From Lachnospiraceae bacterium (GTDB taxonomy: Bacteria > Bacillota > Clostridia > Lachnospirales > Lachnospiraceae), in contig CAAGJU010000078.1 in assembly GCA_900770225.1 (NCBI GenBank), forward strand, positions 1 to 19,416: a stretch of DNA of 19,416 nucleotides, read 5' to 3'. Positions 13,933 to 19,416 of this stretch are shown here, one piece after another (within the stretch, counting starts at the first letter, position 1; every line of letters begins with the position of its first letter). The translations under genes were made by a program, and so were the position numbers. A model generated the notes under the pieces. That model was not told the DNA's origin. It saw only the letters and a program-made list of their open reading frames with translations, and made no database searches.

Positions 13933-15251
13933 AAAAAGACAGAAAACATGGTAATGCCAGCCGTCTCATCTGGGGCATTCTCTTTTTTATCACTATCAGT
14001 ATTTTGATCTATTATGCCGTCGTCTATCAGCCGTCGCACAAGACCACCGTCACCGACTGGAAGCAGAATACGCACGTCTCCTTCGGCTGGTGGGGCAACG
14101 ATGACCGACATCTCTATACCCTGAAGGGTGTCGACATGTTCGAGCAGAAATACCCCGGCATCGATGTGAACTGCACCTACAGCGTGTGGAATGGCTATGA
14201 GCGCCGCAACCGTGTATATATGCTTTCCGGCAACGAACCGGATGTCATGCAGATCAATTTCAACTGGCTTCAGGAGTACTCCGCAGACGGAAAGGGTTAC
14301 TATGACCTGAATGAGCTGACCGACTTTCTGGATCTCAGTGCTTATACGGACAAGGACCTGGCCTACGGTACCTCCAACGGCGTTCTGAACGCCATCCCGA
14401 TCGCTTATAATGCTGTGGTGTTTTATTACAATCAGGACCTGCTGGAGCAATACGGACTCGACGTTCCCGAAACCTGGGATGATCTGTTCCACGCTGCCGA
14501 AGTCATGCAGAAAGACGGACGTTATCCGCTCATGATGAGCGAAAAGCATACGTTTCTCGCCGTGGCTGCACACTATGAGCAGACGACCGGCCAGACGCTG
14601 TTCAATGCAGACGGCACATATACCGGCGGCAAAGAGGCCGCAGGCGAGCTTCTTTCCTTCTACAAAGAGCTCTACGATGCGCAGGTCATCGGTATCAATG
14701 GTAAAAGCAATGACACCGATTTCAGTACCGGGACTGCAGCAGGTGTGGCCATATGGGCCAGCGATGCTGAAAATTACTGCCAGCAGCTGGAGGACAACGG
14801 TGACAGCCCGATTCTCGCTGATCCGCCCCGTTCCTCAGACACTGATTCCCGGTATGGATGGTATGTCAAACCCGCTACCATGTATGCGATCAGTAAAAAT
14901 ACAGAACATCCGAAGGAATCTGCCGAGCTCCTGAATTTCCTGATCAACAACAGGCAGATGATCCTTCTTCAGGGCACGGAAAAAGGCATTCCCGTCAGCT
15001 CCAGGGCGCGTAAGACGCTCAGCGTCAACGGCAGGCTGAATGGTTACGATGCGGAAGCGGGCAACTTCGTATTATCCAATCTGGACAGCTTCGGGACCAT
15101 GATCCCGTCCATGGAGAATTCCAATGTGATTGATGCTTTTCACGACCAGGCTACACAATACGCCTATGGCGTGGCAGATCTGGACACCTGTGCGCAGGCA
15201 CTCAGCGACAGCTGGACCGCCACGCTCGCACAGCAGGATGCAGCAGATTAA
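13929..15251 (+). CDS. membrane-tethered extracellular substrate-binding protein, family 1 (sugar type)
   Basis: Solute-binding protein of the kind that serves carbohydrate ABC importers, 440 residues. It lacks a lipobox cysteine; instead one helix (about 13-33) after a basic start (MKKDRKHGNASR) anchors it with the rest outside. Typical features include FGWWGND (52-58), the FEQKYPGIDV stretch (71-80), AIPIAYNAVVFYYNQDLLEQ, and VPETWDDL. The ATG at 13929 overlaps the stop of cyclase 3 by 4 nt, with GAGGAAG (13913-13919) upstream. No permease or ATPase gene follows, and a strong terminator comes 130 bases later. An orphan binding protein coupled to a sensor cyclase suggests it presents a ligand to the cyclase rather than to a transporter; this is inference. 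It could still feed a transporter encoded elsewhere. Confidence 0.88.
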   Translation: MKKDRKHGNASRLIWGILFFITISILIYYAVVYQPSHKTTVTDWKQNTHVSFGWWGNDDRHLYTLKGVDMFEQKYPGIDVNCTYSVWNGYERRNRVYMLSGNEPDVMQINFNWLQEYSADGKGYYDLNELTDFLDLSAYTDKDLAYGTSNGVLNAIPIAYNAVVFYYNQDLLEQYGLDVPETWDDLFHAAEVMQKDGRYPLMMSEKHTFLAVAAHYEQTTGQTLFNADGTYTGGKEAAGELLSFYKELYDAQVIGINGKSNDTDFSTGTAAGVAIWASDAENYCQQLEDNGDSPILADPPRSSDTDSRYGWYVKPATMYAISKNTEHPKESAELLNFLINNRQMILLQGTEKGIPVSSRARKTLSVNGRLNGYDAEAGNFVLSNLDSFGTMIPSMENSNVIDAFHDQATQYAYGVADLDTCAQALSDSWTATLAQQDAAD

Positions 15252-15377
15252 CACTAAGACGTAATATCTGGCTGACTGCAAAAAATACGCGATGGTGGCA
15301 CACAAAATCCGACTGTGACGCAGCAGGATGTACATTTGCGATAACGCAGCAGAATATAGCATTCACAGGACAGGTAA

Positions 15378-15426
15378 ATAACGGGCGGCGCGAGTCCACA
15401 AAGGATTCGCGCCGCCCGCTCTGTTA
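15378..15426. terminator. strong stem-loop between binding-protein gene and HD gene
   Basis: A 16-bp stem with one G-T pair (15382-15397 with 15403-15418) and a 5-nt loop; ATAAC/GTTAT (15378-15382, 15422-15426) can extend the base. It lies between two convergent genes, 130 bases after one stop and about 95 after the other. U-tracts are weak on both sides (TTATTTACC on the minus strand), so the strength comes from the stem. Likely bidirectional. Confidence 0.8.
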
Positions 15427-15519
15427 TCGTTCTTCATTATTTTTCTTATCAGCCCCATCATGCTTCTTCGCCACATATATCCGGGCAGAACCACAGCTGT
15501 CACATAAGGATATGATCCA

Positions 15520-16056
15520 TCATGCGAAGACATTTCTGAAGAAATTGGTCACCCACGGTGTCTTATCTCCCGGATGGATGTCCATATCGCTTCCGCTGGA
15601 CATGGCCTCGCGGAGTGCGCAGTACTTGTCGGCAAAGCTGACGAGCCAGGCCTCTCTGTACATGGGCATTCTGTTGACCGGAAGCGGAAACATATGCGAT
15701 CGGATGATATTTTTCTCCCTGTCATTCAGTTCCCAGATCTGCTCAGCGTTGGCAAGCGCCGTCACCGGATGCTTCACGGCATGTCTGCCCTTGTTCACCC
15801 CGGGATCCGTGGCACAGTACAGGTAATAATCATGGAGCATGGCTCCCGTGGCCAGCGACACCTCATCCACATGCCAGTGAAGCTTCTGTGCCAGATAGAA
15901 GCTGCATCGCGCCACATTCACACAGTGCTGATAGGTATTGTTTCCTCTGTGCTGGCTGTACTGCTTCATGATCTGCACATTCGGATCATTCTCGAGCGCT
16001 GTCAGGGTCCTGCGAAAAGTTTCTGAAGAATTCACTTCAATGTCAGATCTTCTCAA
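15520..16056 (-). CDS. small HD-domain phosphohydrolase
   Basis: Metal-dependent phosphohydrolase of the HD superfamily, 178 residues, substrate unknown. Visible ligands are His44 (NTYQHCVNVAR), His75-Asp76 (GAMLHDYYLY), the following KHP and SHMFPLP histidines, and a late Asp (VSFADKYCALRE). It lacks the GYP motif of c-di-GMP phosphodiesterases. The start is placed at TTG 16054-16056, because AGGAAGG (16065-16071) lies 8 nt upstream and related proteins begin about twenty residues before the ALENDP...QYSQH region. The frame is open back to a GTG at 16143 through a tandem repeat with no ribosome site. Past the TGA stop the same frame continues 32 codons to a TAA, with a coding-like composition. 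Downstream of the two lipoprotein genes on the same strand, but with its own candidate promoter. Confidence 0.82.
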   Translation of the reverse strand: MRRSDIEVNSSETFRRTLTALENDPNVQIMKQYSQHRGNNTYQHCVNVARCSFYLAQKLHWHVDEVSLATGAMLHDYYLYCATDPGVNKGRHAVKHPVTALANAEQIWELNDREKNIIRSHMFPLPVNRMPMYREAWLVSFADKYCALREAMSSGSDMDIHPGDKTPWVTNFFRNVFA

Positions 16057-16093
16057 GGATATCGCCTTCCTGTAAACTCCGAATCGCTTCTGT

Positions 16094-16146
16094 ACCGGTC
16101 TGCACACCGCTTCGCACGATACTGGTCTGCAAAGACTTCGCACGAT
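16094..16146 (-). repeat. 26-27 bp tandem repeat upstream of the HD gene
   Basis: Two adjacent units: 16094-16120 and 16121-16146. They share GGTCTGCA at the left end and CTTCGCACGAT at the right end exactly, with a short variable middle and a one-base length difference. They lie 38 to 90 bases before the chosen HD start, in its predicted leader. Confidence 0.75.
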
Positions 16147-16193
16147 GTGCTGCCGCTGAACGGCGATTCAGATACTTATATTCCACAGATAAA

Positions 16194-16210
16194 GATGTGT
16201 GATTCACATC
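16194..16210. repeat. GATGTG-N5-CACATC inverted repeat
   Basis: Six-base arms (16194-16199, 16205-16210) with a 5-base centre, seven bases downstream of the HD promoter's -10 on the minus strand. This is a usual operator position. Confidence 0.4.
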
Positions 16211-16216
16211 AGCCTG

Positions 16217-16245
16217 AGCCTATACTCATTTTTGTTTTATGTCAA
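16217..16245 (-). promoter_or_regulatory. candidate promoter for the HD gene (TTGACA-N17-TAGGCT)
   Basis: On the minus strand TTGACA (16240-16245), 17 bp, then TAGGCT (16217-16222). An alternative -10, TATAGG, sits two bases closer to the -35. Both hexamers equal those before cyclase 3. Implied leader about 155 nt, containing the tandem repeat and the palindrome. Confidence 0.45.
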
Positions 16246-16298
16246 GCGGCTGCATCGGCGCATCAGCTTTCAGTTGCTACACCGGATCGGATCTATGC

Positions 16299-16314
16299 AT
16301 GGCTGTTCAGCCAT
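16299..16314. repeat. 16-bp palindrome after the lipoprotein 2 gene
   Basis: ATGGCTGTTCAGCCAT is a perfect palindrome of 7-base arms with a TT centre, 37 bases beyond the lipoprotein 2 stop. No T-run follows on the minus strand, so it is a weak terminator at best. It overlaps TATAAT on the minus strand (16313-16318), which lacks a -35. Confidence 0.4.
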
Positions 16315-16350
16315 TATATCCGAATGCGGATGTCTCTGCCTTCAGTGGGC

Positions 16351-17706
16351 TCAGCTGAGCTTCGTCAGGAACGTCATCTGCTCTGCATCGCCGCCGGTAA
16401 ACATCAGGTGAAAATCCGTCAGCAGCTCTCCCACGTGATCTGTTGCCTGATACCAGGTATTATCCACCTGCCATACATTTCCGTTCTGCACTGCTTTGAA
16501 ATCGCTGAAAAGACTGCTCTTGCTTTCGAGATCCTTAATCCCGGTCAGCGGCGCCTCGATCGTTGCATTATAGATCAAATAGTCTGCGTCTTTCGACTCG
16601 TTATAGAACTCCTCCATCGTCATATTGACAATGGCGCTGTCTCCCGCAGGATTTTTCAGATCGGAGAACACGTAGGTTCCGCCGGCCATTTTCATCAGAT
16701 TCGGGATGAAATCATCCGACCTGCGTGCCATAATCTGTCCCGCTGAATTGACGGAGAAAAAGGCAGCTGTTTTTCCCGTGTCCTGATAGCTCTTGTAATC
16801 ACCGAGGGAATCGATCTCCTGGCTGAAGTAATCATCCGCTTCCTGCTCTTTTCCCATGAGTGCGCCGTAAAATTTCACCCACTCCATGCGGCCGAACGGG
16901 TCCTGCTCGTAGCTGCACCGGTCGATGATCACCGGAATGCCCAGATCCTGCAGCATTTCCTGTGTTTCCGGCGAGTGCAGGATCATCGTCGACTCAATGG
17001 CCGCGTCACAGCCGTCATTCAGCAGAAGCTCATAGTCCGGCTCGCTGTACTTGCCGGCGTACTTCATCCGTCCGTCGTCAAGTGCGTCGATCGGCTCCTG
17101 AATTTTCCATCCGTCCCTGTCAATGGCCGTCGTCGTCACATCATCCAAACAGCCGAGTGCCGGGAAAAAGCACATGGATCCGCTCGCAGCCATATAAATA
17201 TGATCCAGTGGTGCCTGCACGGTGATGATGTCATCGGAAAGCCCTGCAGGCGCTTCTTTTCCCTCCGGAATCAGCAGATAATCGGTCGTGTTGCCTTCGG
17301 TATCTGAAACGGCAAACAGCTTGTATCCGCCATCATAATAATAGACATTGAACCGCTCCGCATAATCCAGCCGGAGTTTACCGCTGCAGGTGAGATCTCC
17401 CACTGCAGGTGCATCGCTGATGCCCTCCGTGACGATATAAGCATCCTCACTGTCTCCGCTTCCTTCCGTCCGGCCTGATACAGCAGATACAGCTTCCGAG
17501 CTGTCACCCGCTGCTGTGAATTGGTTCCCTGATCCGCTGCCTGACTGCGCTATACCAGATCCGCTGCCTTCACTGCTGCTGGTCTGCGTTGTACCGGATA
17601 CGCTGTCAGCACCGCTGCCAGTCTGCGCTGTTCCCGCGTTTCCGCCTGCCTCACCGCATCCCGCAAGCAGTACTGCAGCAAGAAGCAGTGGCAGTACTTT
17701 TTTCAT
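16351..17706 (-). CDS. ABC transporter substrate-binding lipoprotein (iron/heme/cobalamin type)
   Basis: Extracellular lipoprotein of the periplasmic-binding-protein family that serves Fe-siderophore, heme and B12 importers; 451 residues. The signal MKKVLPLLLAAVLLAGC ends in a lipobox with the lipidated Cys17. A Ser/Gly-rich linker (18-88) reaches to the binding domain. The N-lobe includes YLLIPEGKEAPAGL and the APLDHIYMAASGSM region, with ALGCLDDVTTTAI after it; the bridging helix is near YGALMGKEQEADDYF, and the C-lobe runs to the end, including GGTYVFSDL. The ATG at 17704-17706 gives a standard signal peptide but has no clear ribosome site; an ATG at 17745 overlaps the upstream gene by 11 nt and is the alternative. 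It follows lipoprotein 1 by 28 bases on the same strand, evidently one operon. No permease or ATPase gene lies downstream. Confidence 0.87.
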   Translation of the reverse strand: MKKVLPLLLAAVLLAGCGEAGGNAGTAQTGSGADSVSGTTQTSSSEGSGSGIAQSGSGSGNQFTAAGDSSEAVSAVSGRTEGSGDSEDAYIVTEGISDAPAVGDLTCSGKLRLDYAERFNVYYYDGGYKLFAVSDTEGNTTDYLLIPEGKEAPAGLSDDIITVQAPLDHIYMAASGSMCFFPALGCLDDVTTTAIDRDGWKIQEPIDALDDGRMKYAGKYSEPDYELLLNDGCDAAIESTMILHSPETQEMLQDLGIPVIIDRCSYEQDPFGRMEWVKFYGALMGKEQEADDYFSQEIDSLGDYKSYQDTGKTAAFFSVNSAGQIMARRSDDFIPNLMKMAGGTYVFSDLKNPAGDSAIVNMTMEEFYNESKDADYLIYNATIEAPLTGIKDLESKSSLFSDFKAVQNGNVWQVDNTWYQATDHVGELLTDFHLMFTGGDAEQMTFLTKLS

Positions 17707-17734
17707 TTTTTTATGATCTGTCAGTATCTGTTTC

Positions 17735-19183
17735 CTAGTCAGCATGTGTTTCACCCATGTCCTCCGCGTCAAAAATCACGCCATACACACGATACCAGTC
17801 TGCCTTCGCCAGCTCGTCCGTCTCATCCGCGCTTCGGTCCACGAACAGCGGCATATCCATCTGCTCCGCATGAGAAATCATCTTCTCAAATGCCTGCATG
17901 TCCTGCTCTGCCGTCTCCGCGTTCTTCGGGAGAACCGACGAAGATTCAATCGCCAGATCCGCCTTCTGCAGAATCAGTGTCTTCAGATCCCAGTCGCCTG
18001 AGGTTCCGGCCTGATAGATTTTTCCATCTTCGCCATCCTTTTTGTTAAGAGCCGTCTTCACGGCATCGTCGGCAATATCCTGTGCATCCATGCCGACGGC
18101 CACGATGTCATCTGTCCTGCCGAGCGACGATATCGTCTCCAACGCATCAGGCGATGCGATAAACGCTTTGTCCACCGGCCGACGGATGATCACCATCTGC
18201 TTATCCAGACCTGCCGGAACATCAAATGCCTCAGGCACAACCAGATACCGCACGATCTTTTTCATATACACGGAAGATGCACTTCCTTCATCCGTTGCAG
18301 CATCTCCCGCCGTTTCTTCCGCATCCCCGAACACGGCACTCATCTCCGCGCTGTCGGACGCCTCATTTGCTTCTCCTGCGGACGAAGTTTTCTCACCATC
18401 CGTGTTTTCGCGCGCTGTATCCTTCACCATGTCCACCTCGATCAGCCAGACATCATCCTCATAGGAAAAAAGCCGGACAAGGTCGGAATGCACATCACTT
18501 TCGTCTTCGTCATCTTTCGCCGTCAGGCCGGTGATCGCCGGCGCGGTATCATCCAGCGAATCGCCTGCAGGGCTCACACCATCTGCGCCATTCGAACCAT
18601 CGCTTTTTGCGATGTACAGGACATAATCGATCCAGTGCGGCTGCGACATCGCAGTCGTCAGTGCCTGAATCGGCGTGTTCTCATCGATATTCACCGGAAT
18701 GCTGAAGGTGTTATCGCCGGTAACCGTCTGCCCCAGCGACTTCACCTGCGTATAGGCGCTGGTTCCGCCGTTAGCCCGCGCGAAATGGATCGTCGCATAC
18801 ATCTGCCCGTCCTGTTCGGAAACCTGCTGGCAGGTGATGACAGCCCTGCCCGATCCGCCGGACCACTGAAAAATATACCCGTCCACTTCCTCAGCATCAG
18901 ACATGTCTGCCTCTGAAGTATCCGCCGAACCGGCAGAAGGCGTCACGCTCTCTCCCATCGCTGAAGAAGATGATGATACACTCTGCACGGCCTCCGTCGA
19001 GTCCGTTACAGTCCCGGAAGACGACGAAGCCAGAGCATCTGCAGAACTTGCCACAGCTTCAGAACGTGCGCTGTCTGTTTCTGTATTCTGTTTATTTCCG
19101 GAACTGCCGCAGCCGGTGACAGCTGTAGCTGCAATCATCAGGATGGACATCAGTACAGCAGAAATTTTCTTTACCCGTTTCAC
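17735..19183 (-). CDS. lipoprotein with NEAT-like domain and a half substrate-binding domain
   Basis: Surface lipoprotein of 482 residues, probably for binding iron, heme or a similar ligand. Signal peptide MKRVKKISAVLMSILMIAAT ends in AVTGC with Cys25. After a Ser-rich spacer, residues about 102-192 show the domain found on clostridial iron-transport lipoproteins: SGGSGRAVI, DGQMYATIHF, NTFSIPV and TTAMSQPHWIDYVLYI. From about 230 the protein resembles the N-lobe of lipoprotein 2 (LVVPEAFDVPAGL, RRPVDKAFIASPDAL, LGRTDDIVAVGMDA), interrupted by an acidic insertion (about 253-305). It stops just after the interlobe region (YRVYGVIFDAED), so the C-lobe is absent. I chose the GTG at 19181-19183, with AAAGGAA upstream; an ATG at 19225 and a TTG at 19273 would only lengthen the signal's n-region. 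The next gene begins 28 bases on. Confidence 0.82.
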   Translation of the reverse strand: MKRVKKISAVLMSILMIAATAVTGCGSSGNKQNTETDSARSEAVASSADALASSSSGTVTDSTEAVQSVSSSSSAMGESVTPSAGSADTSEADMSDAEEVDGYIFQWSGGSGRAVITCQQVSEQDGQMYATIHFARANGGTSAYTQVKSLGQTVTGDNTFSIPVNIDENTPIQALTTAMSQPHWIDYVLYIAKSDGSNGADGVSPAGDSLDDTAPAITGLTAKDDEDESDVHSDLVRLFSYEDDVWLIEVDMVKDTARENTDGEKTSSAGEANEASDSAEMSAVFGDAEETAGDAATDEGSASSVYMKKIVRYLVVPEAFDVPAGLDKQMVIIRRPVDKAFIASPDALETISSLGRTDDIVAVGMDAQDIADDAVKTALNKKDGEDGKIYQAGTSGDWDLKTLILQKADLAIESSSVLPKNAETAEQDMQAFEKMISHAEQMDMPLFVDRSADETDELAKADWYRVYGVIFDAEDMGETHAD

Positions 19184-19320
19184 ATGTATTTCCTTTCCGT
19201 CGCAGAAATCACACGATTCGTCCATTATTACCGTCTGTCCCACATCACTCTTTTCATTACCATTCCGACTCAACGTTCAGATATACAGATGCCTCCGCCC
19301 CGCAACCATCCGCAGACGCC

Positions 19321-19416
19321 GGTGGTTAGTGAATCCGAGCGTAAGCGAAGGATGAACTTACCACCGCTGCGTCGAGGACGAGCGAAAGCGGTCAGCTTGT
19401 AAGCTCGCTAACGCTC
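19321..19416. repeat. palindromic element with repeated GAGCGNNAGCG motif, cut by the window end
   Basis: The first hairpin pairs 19321-19336 with 19350-19365 (13 of 16 positions). CGAGCGTAAGCG fills its loop (19336-19347), CGAGCGAAAGCG follows (19379-19390), and the reverse complement of GAGCGTTAGCG closes the window (19406-19416). The last two can pair as GAGCG-AA-AGCG with CGCT-AA-CGCTC, with AGCTT/AAGCT inside. CCGCT/AGCGG with CGTC/GACG (19364-19391) is a competing stem. No coding frame is evident here. Confidence 0.6.

Noticed and set aside
13929..15251. Lipoprotein assignment for the sugar-type binding protein
   Set aside because: No Cys follows the N-terminal hydrophobic segment within lipobox range; a membrane helix anchor fits better.
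15520..16056. c-di-GMP phosphodiesterase (HD-GYP)
   Set aside because: HD motif is present but the GYP motif and the length of HD-GYP domains are missing.
17706..17734. Frameshift that splits one gene into lipoproteins 1 and 2
   Set aside because: Lipoprotein 2 has its own signal peptide and lipobox and its own N-lobe, so it is not the lost C-terminal half of lipoprotein 1.
1..19416. tRNA, rRNA, CRISPR array, insertion sequence or prophage
   Set aside because: No cloverleaf, rRNA core, regularly spaced repeat-spacer array, transposase or phage protein was recognised on either strand.

Overview
The window looks like chromosomal DNA of an anaerobic Firmicute, most likely a Lachnospiraceae-type clostridium of intermediate GC. 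The basis is the family mix: a class III-like FTLAELL prepilin, Fhs with a free-standing FchA-type cyclodeaminase, L-lactate dehydrogenase, lipoproteins with long Ser/Gly linkers, and strong GGAGG ribosome binding sites throughout. I see no tRNA, rRNA, CRISPR array, transposase or phage gene. The assignment is an inference from protein families only.

Left part (1-7300). A type IV-like pilin gene (-) diverges from a membrane-anchored short-chain dehydrogenase (+). A 54-codon ORF (-) meets the dehydrogenase tail to tail. A strong extended -10 promoter (TGGTATAAT) then starts the first of two paralogous membrane diguanylate cyclases (+). Its leader contains about two and a half copies of a 34-35 bp repeat. 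Both cyclases have an extracytoplasmic domain, about seven membrane helices and an intact GGDEF domain. They converge on a processive family 2 glycosyltransferase (-). The glycosyltransferase promoter region holds three CTTAACA direct repeats (two 11 bp apart), resembling a PhoB/PhoP-family operator.

Middle (7300-12050). A minus-strand metabolic cluster reads ldh > rsmJ-like methyltransferase > fchA > fhs. It ends in a 13-bp-stem terminator. The cluster joins lactate formation with formyl-/methenyl-tetrahydrofolate interconversion. rsmJ starts inside ldh.

Right part (12050-19416). A third diguanylate cyclase, with a Cache-like sensor region, overlaps by 4 nt the gene of a membrane-tethered sugar-type substrate-binding protein. 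No permease or ATPase follows, and a 16-bp-stem terminator closes the unit. This pair looks like a two-gene extracellular sensor that feeds c-di-GMP synthesis. Beyond it on the minus strand are a small HD-domain hydrolase gene and two lipoprotein genes of iron/heme/cobalamin type. The first lipoprotein carries a NEAT-like domain plus only half of a binding-protein fold. The window ends in a palindromic element that continues past the edge.

Taken together, three diguanylate cyclases, a secreted-polysaccharide glycosyltransferase, a pilin and several extracellular binding proteins suggest a surface-lifestyle and nutrient-sensing region interrupted by a housekeeping metabolic operon. A second theme is the number of short tandem duplications in leaders and gene starts (rsmJ, fchA, HD gene, ldh, cyclase 1).
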